Shown here piece by piece: positions 1 to 6,658 of a stretch of DNA of 6,673 bases (position 1 is its first letter; the number at the start of each line of letters is the position of its first letter). The DNA comes from Bacilli bacterium (GTDB lineage: Bacteria; Bacillota_I; Bacilli_A; RF39; UBA660), in NCBI GenBank assembly GCA_022793565.1, contig JAAWDC010000157.1, positions 1 to 6,673 of the forward strand. Direction: 5' to 3'. The notes below the pieces were generated by a model. It was not told the origin of the DNA. It worked only from the letters and a program-made list of their open reading frames with translations, and did not search any database. A program made the translations under genes and the position numbers.

Positions 1-2094
1 GAAAAAGAAGTGGTATTCTCTGAAACTTTTGCTTGTCCATATTGCGATTTTTCTTTACCAGAACTAGAACCCAGAATGTTTAGTTTTAATGCTCCATTTG
101 GAGCTTGTCCAGATTGTAAAGGGTTGGGGATTAAGTTAAAAATGGATCCAGAACTTGTAGTACCAGATGGAAGTAAGAGTCTAAATGAAGGGGCTATCAA
201 GACCTTAACAGATGATCCAGAAGCACTAGATTTTAAACGGTTAGAATGTCTATGCAAACACTATAAAATTAATATGGATAAGTCATTTTCCAAATTAACG
301 AAAAAAGAGCAGAATTATATATTTTATGGAAGCGATGAGTTAATACATTTTAATTATCATTCAAAAAGTGGAAATCAATATAATCAGAAAGATTACTATG
401 AAGGAATTATTAACAACTTAGAGCGTCGTTATATGGAAACAAGTAGTGAGTGGATTAGAGAATGGTTAGAAAATTATATGATTGAGACAGAATGTGAGAC
501 ATGCCATGGAAGTAGACTGCAGGATAGTGTTTTATCTGTACTAGTAGGAAAGAAAAATATTCATGAAGTAACAAGTCTTAGTATCAAACTACTAATCGAG
601 TTCTTTGACACCCTAAAATTAACCAAGTCACAACAAGAAATATCTAATCTATTAATTAAAGAAATTAAATCAAGATTGTCTTTCTTAAAAAATGTTGGAC
701 TAGAGTACTTAACTTTAAATAGAGCTGCTGGAACATTATCAGGAGGAGAAGCGCAAAGAATTCGTCTAGCAACCCAAATTGGATCTAAACTAACGGGAGT
801 TCTCTATGTACTAGATGAACCAAGTATAGGTCTTCATCAAAGAGATAACGAAAAATTAATCAAATCTTTATTAGAAATGAGAGATCTAGGAAATACTTTA
901 ATTGTCGTTGAACACGATACAGATACAATGCTAGCAAGTGACTATTTAGTGGATGTAGGACCGAAAGCTGGAAGTGAAGGGGGATACATTGTAGCGGCAG
1001 GTACTCCACAAGAAGTAATGCAAAATGAAAACAGTATTACAGGAAGATATCTATCTGGAAAAGAGCAAATAGATATACCGACAACAAGACGTAAAGGAAG
1101 TAACAAGCAGATAGAAATCAAAGGTGCCAGTGAGAACAATTTAAAAAATATTGATGTGAAAATTCCCCTTGGAACATTAACTTGTGTGACTGGTGTTTCT
1201 GGAAGTGGAAAGAGTACACTAATTAATCAAATTTTATGTCGAGCAGCTTATAACAAAGTGTATAAAAGCAAAGAAAAACCAGGAAAACACAAAAAAATTC
1301 TAGGGTTAGAAAATATTGATAAAGTAATCGAAATTTCTCAAAACCCAATCGGAAGAACACCACGAAGCAATCCCGCTACCTATACAGGTGTTTTTGACGA
1401 AATTAGGGATTTATTTACCAATACAAAAGAAGCAAAAATGAATGGATTCGAAAAGAACAGATTCTCATTCAATGTAAAAGGTGGACGATGCGAGGCTTGT
1501 CGTGGAGATGGAGTGAAAAAAATAGAAATGCATTTTCTACCAGATGTCTATATCCCATGTGAAGTATGTCATGGTACGAGATATAACAGTGAAACATTAA
1601 AAATTAAGTACAAGAATAAGAATATTGCTGAAGTATTAGATATGCGAGTAACAGATGCACTAGAATTTTTTGAAAACGTTCCAAAAATAAAAAATAAATT
1701 ACAAGTTCTAGAAGATGTTGGAATTGGATATATTAAATTAGGACAAAGTGCTACAACATTATCAGGAGGAGAAGCTGGACGAGTAAAACTAGCAAAAGAA
1801 CTTCAGAAGAAACCAACTGGAAAAGCACTTTACATATTAGATGAACCAACGACTGGTCTTCACTCTGCAGATATCAAAAGATTACTTGCAATATTCAATA
1901 AAATAGTAGATAATAAAGATACCGTAGTAATTATTGAGCACAATTTAGATGTGATCAAATGCGCAGACTATATTATTGATTTAGGACCAGAAGGTGGGGA
2001 TAATGGAGGTACTGTTGTAGCAAGTGGTACACCGGAGAAAATTGCCAAAGTAAAAGAATCTGCAACAGGTGATTTTTTAAAGAAAATATTATAA
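1..2094 (+). CDS. uvrA: UvrABC excinuclease subunit A, 5'-truncated by the window edge
   Basis: UvrA is the cytoplasmic ABC-type ATPase that finds bulky DNA lesions and loads UvrB in nucleotide excision repair. The reading frame is open from base 1, so this is the C-terminal 697 residues. Counting from base 1, the first zinc finger has Cys 12, 15, 36 and 39, with the same 28-residue spacing as E. coli Cys253-280; about 240 residues are therefore missing and the GTG at base 10 is an internal Val codon. A CxxCxG zinc-module pair lies at 165/168. The first ATPase half ends with LSGGEAQR (246-253) and VLDEPSIGLH (270-279). The second half has Walker A GVSGSGKST (398-406), PIGRTPRSNPATYTG, the C-terminal zinc finger (Cys 497, 500, 520, 523), a signature motif (587-594) and ILDEPTTGLH with Asp614. 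The second signature reads LSGGEAGR instead of the usual LSGGEAQR. The C-terminus is complete. Identification is certain. Confidence 0.98.
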   Translation, partial: EKEVVFSETFACPYCDFSLPELEPRMFSFNAPFGACPDCKGLGIKLKMDPELVVPDGSKSLNEGAIKTLTDDPEALDFKRLECLCKHYKINMDKSFSKLTKKEQNYIFYGSDELIHFNYHSKSGNQYNQKDYYEGIINNLERRYMETSSEWIREWLENYMIETECETCHGSRLQDSVLSVLVGKKNIHEVTSLSIKLLIEFFDTLKLTKSQQEISNLLIKEIKSRLSFLKNVGLEYLTLNRAAGTLSGGEAQRIRLATQIGSKLTGVLYVLDEPSIGLHQRDNEKLIKSLLEMRDLGNTLIVVEHDTDTMLASDYLVDVGPKAGSEGGYIVAAGTPQEVMQNENSITGRYLSGKEQIDIPTTRRKGSNKQIEIKGASENNLKNIDVKIPLGTLTCVTGVSGSGKSTLINQILCRAAYNKVYKSKEKPGKHKKILGLENIDKVIEISQNPIGRTPRSNPATYTGVFDEIRDLFTNTKEAKMNGFEKNRFSFNVKGGRCEACRGDGVKKIEMHFLPDVYIPCEVCHGTRYNSETLKIKYKNKNIAEVLDMRVTDALEFFENVPKIKNKLQVLEDVGIGYIKLGQSATTLSGGEAGRVKLAKELQKKPTGKALYILDEPTTGLHSADIKRLLAIFNKIVDNKDTVVIIEHNLDVIKCADYIIDLGPEGGDNGGTVVASGTPEKIAKVKESATGDFLKKIL

Positions 2095-2111
2095 ATTAAT
2101 CAGGTGAGAGA

Positions 2112-2528
2112 ATGATAAAAATTACAAGAAAGAGGTTGGAGAACTTTATTGAATGGTTGCTACAAATGTTAGGATATGCGATTATATTAGTTTTAGTTGC
2201 GACTTATTTCGATACCTTTCAAATTGATGATGAGCACTTGTACCTATATGGATTACTAGCAACATTAATTATTTTTATACTGAATAAAACAATAAAACCG
2301 ATTCTCTTTTTTTTAACTATTCCAATTACTGGACTGACCATTGGTTTTTTCTATCCGTGTATTAATTTATTTATATTGAAATTAACAGATTGGATTTTAC
2401 AAGAGCATTTTCAAATTACCAATATCTTTATTGCCTTCTTATTAGCTATTTTAATTTCGGTTATGAATCAATTAGTGGAGCATATTATTACGAAACCAAT
2501 TATGAGGAGAATAAAAGGAAATGAGTAG
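2112..2528 (+). CDS. YvlD-like / phage holin superfamily IV (PF04020-type) small membrane protein
   Basis: This 138-residue protein is almost entirely hydrophobic, with about four membrane segments (roughly residues 15-33, 44-61, 65-95 and 104-123) and short basic ends (KITRKR at the start, RRIK near the end). The core, with N59, K63-P64, the LTIPITGLTIGFF stretch and a following IN pair, matches the PF04020 pattern in which an N..I.P.L segment precedes LPIT.LTLG. Family members such as B. subtilis YvlD sit near uvrA and lgt, in line with this location. The biochemical function of the family is not established; 'holin' is a domain label and does not show a lytic role here. The ATG follows AGGTGAG (2102-2108), which fits the 3' part of a consensus ribosome site. 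Its last 8 bases overlap the start of lgt, implying translational coupling. Confidence 0.85.
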   Translation: MIKITRKRLENFIEWLLQMLGYAIILVLVATYFDTFQIDDEHLYLYGLLATLIIFILNKTIKPILFFLTIPITGLTIGFFYPCINLFILKLTDWILQEHFQITNIFIAFLLAILISVMNQLVEHIITKPIMRRIKGNE

Positions 2529-3333
2529 AATTGCACTAGATTTAGGATTTATCCAAATATACTGGTACTCAATTTTCATATTTTTAGGAGTATTTGCCGG
2601 TGGTTGGATGGTTCTAAGAGAATGTAAAAAACAAAACATTAACGAAGATTTTATTATCAATCTAATTTTTTATACAATTATCTTTGGTCTAATAGGGGCT
2701 AGATTATACTATGTTGCCTTTAATATGGATTACTATCAACAATATCCACTAGAAGTTTTTGAAGTGTGGAATGGAGGACTTGCCATCCATGGTGGAATTC
2801 TAGCTGGTTTTTTGTTCGTCGTTTTATATTGTAAGAAATATAATGCCAAGTTACTGAAAGTATTAGATATCATCGTAGTTGGACTAATTATTGGGCAAGC
2901 CGTTGGACGCTGGGGAAACTTTTTTAATCAAGAAGCCTATGGAGCAGTAACCTCCCTAGAAAAACTTCAAAGTTTAGGAATCCCAGAGCAAGTAATTAAT
3001 GGAATGTATATACAAGGAGCATATAGACATCCAGCTTTTCTTTATGAATCAATTTGGTGCGGTGCAGGATTTATCGCACTATTAATGATTCGAAGTTATA
3101 AATACTTAAAGACGGGGCAGTTAACAGGGGTATATCTAATTTGGTACTCTTTAGGAAGACTTGTCATTGAAGGAACAAGGACAGATAGCTTAATGCTCGG
3201 GCCATTTAGAATTGCTCAAATTATATCAATTCTTGGAATTGCAATTGGGATTTTATTGGTTTTATTCTGTAAAAAGGGATCCCGATTTGATAACTTATAC
3301 AAAGAAGCAGAAAAAGAGGAGATTCTCTTTTAG
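2521..3333 (+). CDS. lgt: Prolipoprotein diacylglyceryl transferase
   Basis: Lgt is the integral membrane enzyme that moves diacylglycerol from phosphatidylglycerol to the lipobox cysteine of prolipoproteins, the first step of lipoprotein maturation. At 270 residues it has the usual length, and it has about seven hydrophobic segments. Diagnostic motifs are present: GARLYYV (59-65), the IHGG loop with His90 (equivalent to the essential His103 of E. coli Lgt), the signature GRWGNFFNQEAYG (129-141, with Arg130, Asn133, Asn136 and Glu138), HPAFLYES (170-177), and LGRLVIEGTRTDSL (211-224, with Arg213, Glu217 and Arg220). The C-terminal tail (251-270) is charged and probably cytoplasmic. The ATG at 2521 has AGGAG at 2505-2509 and a closer AAAGGA, both inside the preceding gene, so initiation probably depends on translation of that gene. 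In many Bacillota hprK lies immediately before lgt; it is absent here. Confidence 0.97.
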   Translation: MSRIALDLGFIQIYWYSIFIFLGVFAGGWMVLRECKKQNINEDFIINLIFYTIIFGLIGARLYYVAFNMDYYQQYPLEVFEVWNGGLAIHGGILAGFLFVVLYCKKYNAKLLKVLDIIVVGLIIGQAVGRWGNFFNQEAYGAVTSLEKLQSLGIPEQVINGMYIQGAYRHPAFLYESIWCGAGFIALLMIRSYKYLKTGQLTGVYLIWYSLGRLVIEGTRTDSLMLGPFRIAQIISILGIAIGILLVLFCKKGSRFDNLYKEAEKEEILF

Positions 3334-3337
3334 GAGG
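3332..3337 (+). promoter_or_regulatory. Consensus ribosome binding site of trxB, overlapping the lgt stop codon
   Basis: AGGAGG begins at the second base of the lgt TAG stop (3331-3333) and lies 5 bases before the trxB ATG at 3343. It fixes the trxB start and suggests that ribosomes finishing lgt can reinitiate at trxB. Confidence 0.85.
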
Positions 3338-3342
3338 AAATC

Positions 3343-4236
3343 ATGGAAAAACTATATCATACAATTATCGTTGGTGGAGGTGTAGCTGGAATGACAGCTG
3401 CACTTTATTTAAAAAGAGCAGGAAAAGATGTGATCATTTTAGAGAAAGAAGCTCCAGGTGGACAAATTACTCGAACTGCAACCATAGAAAATTACCCAGG
3501 GATTCAGAAAATAGATGGACCAGAATTAGCTATGAATATGTATGAACAAGTAATCGCACTGGGCGTAGAATTTTCCTTTCAGGAAGTAGTCGATATTAAG
3601 GTAGAAGAAGGTAGATTCACTGTAAAAACAGTAACAACCGAAGTAAAAGGACAAAATGTTATTCTAGCCCTAGGGAGAAATCCTAAAAAATTAGGAATCA
3701 AAAATGAACAAAAGCTATCTGGAAAAGGAATTAGTTGGTGTGCAATTTGTGATGGACCACTTTATAAAAATAAAAAAGTTGCTGTAATTGGCGGTGGACG
3801 TGCCGCATTAGAGGAAGCACTTTATTTATCCAAAATGTGTTCTAATGTATCATTAATTCATAGAAGAGATGAATTTCGAGCAGAAAACAGTATAATTGAA
3901 GAAGTAAAATCAGTGGATAATATAAAATGGATAGTACCAGATCAAGTAGTAGAATTCATTGAAAAAGAAGGAAAGCTAGATAGGATTAAACTGGAAAGTG
4001 GTAAAGAAATTTTAATAGACGGTTGTTTCGAATTTATTGGACAGGAGCCATCGACAACTTTCTGTCAAGGGTTAGATGTTCTAGACGAAGAAGGGTATAT
4101 TATTGTAAACAAAAACTATGAGACGAAAATCAAAAATCTATATGCTGGTGGAGATTGCATTAAAAAGGAACTGTATCAAATTGTAACAGCAACAGCAGAT
4201 GGCGCTATGATTGCCGAAGAGATTTTAAAGAAATGA
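3343..4236 (+). CDS. trxB: Thioredoxin reductase (NADPH), slightly divergent
   Basis: This 297-residue cytoplasmic flavoenzyme of the low-molecular-weight TrxR family passes electrons from NADPH through FAD and a redox disulfide to thioredoxin. Visible features in order are the N-terminal FAD site GGGVAG (11-16), PGGQI (38-42), ENYPG (49-53), the active-site disulfide WCAICDG (Cys133, Cys136), the NADPH fold GGGRAALEEA (150-159), HRRDEFRA (173-180), which contacts the 2'-phosphate and favours NADPH, and the C-terminal FAD motif GGDC (269-272) with QIVTATADGA (279-288). Several positions differ from the family pattern: ALGRNP (109-114) where ATGxxP is usual, Arg152-Ala153 in place of N/D-Ser, and Tyr278-Gln279 where Arg-Gln normally contacts FAD. 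A related NAD(P)H disulfide oxidoreductase with another partner is possible but less likely, because the CxxC and HRRxxxR motifs are intact. It lies 9 bases after lgt. Confidence 0.92.
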   Translation: MEKLYHTIIVGGGVAGMTAALYLKRAGKDVIILEKEAPGGQITRTATIENYPGIQKIDGPELAMNMYEQVIALGVEFSFQEVVDIKVEEGRFTVKTVTTEVKGQNVILALGRNPKKLGIKNEQKLSGKGISWCAICDGPLYKNKKVAVIGGGRAALEEALYLSKMCSNVSLIHRRDEFRAENSIIEEVKSVDNIKWIVPDQVVEFIEKEGKLDRIKLESGKEILIDGCFEFIGQEPSTTFCQGLDVLDEEGYIIVNKNYETKIKNLYAGGDCIKKELYQIVTATADGAMIAEEILKK

Positions 4237-4250
4237 AATTAAAAATAGAA

Positions 4251-4256
4251 GTGGAG
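4251..4256 (+). promoter_or_regulatory. Ribosome binding site that supports a GTG start
   Basis: GTGGAG, with core GGAG at 4253-4256, lies 7 bases before the GTG at 4264. An in-frame TAG at 4246-4248 rules out an earlier start. The first in-frame ATG would be codon 116, beyond the membrane segment, so GTG 4264 is the best start. Confidence 0.7.
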
Positions 4257-4263
4257 TTTCAAA

Positions 4264-6519
4264 GTGAATAGAGAAGTTGTATATACTAAACTAATAAGAG
4301 TAGGTATAAATAATAAAATTTTTGATATCTTTGCGGATCAAAATCATAGAAAAGAATTTTTAGAAGTAAAGAAAAAAGGGGAACAAGAAAATTATTATTA
4401 CCCCATCCTGGCAGATTATCTCACGTTAAATAACATCTATAACCCACCATTCGATGGAATTTTGTATGATCGTAAATACGCATTTAGGAAAAAAGTATAT
4501 TTAGTAATTTTAGGGGCAGGGATTTTAATATCAGTATATAATGATGTTCTAAAGAATAATCCTTATAAACTTCAAAAAGGAATACTAGAAAATAATTATA
4601 TAGTTAAAATGATTACACAAGAAAAACCCCAAGAGGTAGGAGAACAAGAATTATATACAGTAGTAGTTACAGAAAGTCAAAAATTAGATAAATATAACAT
4701 AGAACCCGTAACCATAAATGATTTACGGCATTCCCTAGCTGAAAATCAAAAAATTCCTCCTAAATATAGAGTGTATTTTGAAGAGTTCATAGATTGTCTA
4801 GAAGAAAAATGTCCAAATGCTGACTATAGAATATTCAACAGCAATCTAAAAAGATATCAAGTAAATAACCATTTAGTAAGTGATGAAGAGGATGGAAGTT
4901 TTGAAGTCTTTACTGGAATTATAAATCTCAAAGAAAAATATCTCGATAAGGAAGGAAATGAAAGTTTAGATATAGAGAAAGTAGTAGTTTTTCATGAATT
5001 AATGCATGGTTTAAACAACGGGTTAATTAAGCTTTCAGAAGATGTTATAATTCTATATAAATTTTCCCCAACTCAATTTGGAACTAGTTTTAAGGAGACA
5101 TATACTTCCGTTTTTGCTGATTATCTGATGTCAAAAAACTATAAAGATTATTTTTCTAAACCAGAACGTCAATACATTAGTTATTCAAAGACATCTGATC
5201 TAGGCTATCAAACACTCAGAATGTTTGGAGATTCCTATACATTCGAAGATTTCATTAACAGAGATATTTCCTATGTAGAAAAGAAGCTAAAAGAAATTGG
5301 ATTAAAAGATGCGATAGATATCATAGATACATATCACCTTTCTGTATATGAAGATGAAGATATAAGTATAATAGAACAATGTGAATTTGAAGATATGGTA
5401 AATAGTATATACAAACAAGCCCTACAAAAAGATATAGAATCAGAAACAGATTTTATCAAACAGTTAAGAATAATAAATGAATGCTCTGAAAAAATATATG
5501 TAGGAACAAAGAAACAAATAATTGAAAATGTTCTAGATGCAGCAAGAGGAAATGAAATCATTCAAATAATAGATAGAAAGGAAACATTAAGATCAGCCAA
5601 TAGGGTGACCGATACACAAGATGAACTAGAAGAACAAGAAGGAATGGTGGAGTATCCAACAATTAAAATTACTAGCCCTACACAGAGTAAAATTTATCCT
5701 GGACTTTTAACACAGATTCAAATTTATAGAACTTATGAAAATGGGATCAAACAATATCATTTTGGATATGAAAATTTAACAGAAGTTGAGAGTTTTGAAA
5801 CAGGGGAAAAAGTAAAAGTGGATCCAATAGATATAATTTCCTTATCAGAAATACTCCCACAAGCAAGTTATGAAATTAAAACAGAGATTTTCGAAAATGA
5901 GACATTTAAAGAACAGTTAGAAGAATGCTTTAAAGTTCACGAAGATAAAATAAAAGAAGAAAAAGCTTCTCAAGAAAAGCAAGAACGAGAAGATATAGAA
6001 AGGAAGCAAAGAATAAAAGACGAAATTCTTCCATTAATAGAAAATGCAATAGTAGAGGGAAAAACGGACTTAGAGATCAATCAACTTATCCTAGAGAATG
6101 TGAAAGATCAAAAGGATATTCCAATCGCAAGTGGTATGTTTCGGGCAGCCAAGGAGGATCACTTAATTTATATCTTTGACGTAATAAAAGATGAGGAAGA
6201 TAGGAGTGTATTTATTGAAGATCAGGGATATATTTGCGATTGTCTTTCTGGAGATTCACTAATTTATACGACTAGAGAAGAAGAGGGGGTAAAGTTTCAT
6301 TTAGGAGAAAGGTTCTTTACCAATCCGAATGGAAAAGAAATTTTAATTGATATTGATGGAATAGAAACGGCAACATCCGATTGTATAAAAATAATTCCAT
6401 TATCAGAATTTATCCCAGAGATAGAAAAATATAAAATTAGTATCAAAAAAGAGTTTTTAGATTCAGAAGAATTCCGAGATTTGATCCATGAAAAATTTTT
6501 CAAAATAAAAGGAAAGTGA
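4264..6519 (+). CDS. Uncharacterised single-pass membrane protein with an HELMH putative zinc-metallopeptidase domain and duplicated C-terminal module
   Basis: I do not recognise a named family for this 751-residue protein. Residues 1-70 form a polar region rich in Tyr, Lys and Asn. Residues 77-93 are a single hydrophobic segment preceded by RKYAFRKK, so by the positive-inside rule the N-terminus is likely inside and the bulk outside; there is no cleavable signal or lipobox. Residues 240-250 read VVVFHELMHGL, an HExxH zinc site with His244, Glu245 and His248. About 30 residues later, KETYTSVFADYL (277-288) offers Glu278 as a gluzincin-like third ligand. There is no HExxHxxGxxH, so it is not a metzincin. 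Residues 555-597 are highly charged and probably helical or coiled coil. Modules at about 487-557 and 667-747 resemble each other. The gene follows trxB by 27 bases and probably shares its transcript. Zinc binding, proteolysis and topology are inferred, and the substrate is unknown. It could also be an inactive peptidase-like protein. Confidence 0.85.
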   Translation: MNREVVYTKLIRVGINNKIFDIFADQNHRKEFLEVKKKGEQENYYYPILADYLTLNNIYNPPFDGILYDRKYAFRKKVYLVILGAGILISVYNDVLKNNPYKLQKGILENNYIVKMITQEKPQEVGEQELYTVVVTESQKLDKYNIEPVTINDLRHSLAENQKIPPKYRVYFEEFIDCLEEKCPNADYRIFNSNLKRYQVNNHLVSDEEDGSFEVFTGIINLKEKYLDKEGNESLDIEKVVVFHELMHGLNNGLIKLSEDVIILYKFSPTQFGTSFKETYTSVFADYLMSKNYKDYFSKPERQYISYSKTSDLGYQTLRMFGDSYTFEDFINRDISYVEKKLKEIGLKDAIDIIDTYHLSVYEDEDISIIEQCEFEDMVNSIYKQALQKDIESETDFIKQLRIINECSEKIYVGTKKQIIENVLDAARGNEIIQIIDRKETLRSANRVTDTQDELEEQEGMVEYPTIKITSPTQSKIYPGLLTQIQIYRTYENGIKQYHFGYENLTEVESFETGEKVKVDPIDIISLSEILPQASYEIKTEIFENETFKEQLEECFKVHEDKIKEEKASQEKQEREDIERKQRIKDEILPLIENAIVEGKTDLEINQLILENVKDQKDIPIASGMFRAAKEDHLIYIFDVIKDEEDRSVFIEDQGYICDCLSGDSLIYTTREEEGVKFHLGERFFTNPNGKEILIDIDGIETATSDCIKIIPLSEFIPEIEKYKISIKKEFLDSEEFRDLIHEKFFKIKGK
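5722..5934 (+). repeat. C-terminal module copy 1 (protein-level repeat) in the HELMH protein
   Basis: Encodes about residues 487-557. It shares an ordered series of motifs with copy 2: IYRT against IYTT, YHFGYENLT against FHLGERFFT, IISLSEILP against IIPLSEFIP, and an acidic helix with E541, F548, E554 and F556 aligning with E730, F737, E743 and F745. The similarity is at protein level only, so the duplication is old. Confidence 0.65.
6262..6504 (+). repeat. C-terminal module copy 2 (protein-level repeat) in the HELMH protein
   Basis: Encodes about residues 667-747 and ends four residues before the C-terminus. It aligns with copy 1 at an offset of 180 residues at the start and 186-189 towards the end, so it is longer by about nine residues, mostly in a loop around residues 690-705. 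The two copies are separated by the charged linker helix and a short region around 615-660. Confidence 0.65.
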
Positions 6520-6553
6520 CTAGGGATTGATACTACAGCATTTTAATTACAAT

Positions 6554-6559
6554 TATAAT
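6554..6559 (+). promoter_or_regulatory. Possible -10 box (TATAAT) downstream of the last gene
   Basis: A perfect TATAAT lies 34 bases after the stop codon. The best upstream -35-like sequence, TTGATA at 6527-6532, is 21 bases away, which is too far for a normal sigma-A promoter; ACTACA at 6532-6537 has a 16-base spacer but matches only 3 of 6 positions. In DNA this AT-rich such a box occurs by chance, so this is a weak candidate. If real, it would start a transcript near 6566 that enters the structured region before the terminator. Confidence 0.25.
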
Positions 6560-6568
6560 AAACTCATA

Positions 6569-6658
6569 AAAACAACAGAATTGAAAAACCCTTTCAGGGA
6601 GACCATTCAAAGATAACAAAAGTTCTAGAGGATTCTAGAACTTTTTAAATGTTGTTTT
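6569..6658 (+). repeat. Outer inverted repeat AAAACAACA / TGTTGTTTT framing the terminator
   Basis: AAAACAACA at 6569-6577 is perfectly complementary to TGTTGTTTT at 6650-6658, so the two could close a roughly 90-base structure. Inside it lie a small CCCT-TTC-AGGG hairpin (6589-6599), flanked by TTGAA (6581-6585) and TTCAA (6606-6610), and the terminator stem. The pairing is mostly A-U and may be chance. Confidence 0.35.
6618..6646 (+). terminator. Strong intrinsic terminator, probably bidirectional
   Basis: AAAAGTTCTAGA (6618-6629) and TCTAGAACTTTT (6634-6645) form a perfect 12-bp stem with a GGAT tetraloop, and the right arm runs into a run of five T (6642-6646). On the opposite strand the stem is followed by TTTTGTT, so it could also stop transcription coming from the right. 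It lies 98 bases after the last stop codon, which is rather far for a simple operon terminator. It may instead end a short leader or small RNA. The stem itself is unambiguous. Confidence 0.85.

Noticed and set aside
10..12. GTG as the start of uvrA
   Set aside because: The frame is open back to base 1 with UvrA-like residues, and the zinc finger position shows that about 240 residues are missing upstream.
942..1139. Minus-strand open frame of 65 codons inside uvrA
   Set aside because: It lies wholly opposite well-conserved uvrA sequence and its product resembles no protein I know. It is a shadow frame.
2112..2528. Phage origin or lytic holin function for the small membrane protein
   Set aside because: The family name includes 'phage holin', but no endolysin, integrase or other phage gene is present, and the context is a chromosomal housekeeping operon.
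2472..2660. Minus-strand open frame across the YvlD-like/lgt junction
   Set aside because: It is antisense to two real genes and has no recognisable product.
4990..5030. Metzincin-type site (HExxHxxGxxH) in the 751-residue protein
   Set aside because: The sequence after HELMH is GLNNGLIKL, with no third histidine at the required spacing. A gluzincin-like site fits better.
5334..5561. Minus-strand open frames within the 751-codon gene (also 6297-6503)
   Set aside because: Both are antisense to a long, coherent coding frame. Their Ser/Ile/Phe-rich translations are what an AT-rich antisense frame gives.
6580..6650. T-box or other known riboswitch before the terminator
   Set aside because: No T-box AGGGTGGNACCGCG element or other riboswitch core that I know is visible. 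Only simple hairpins can be supported.
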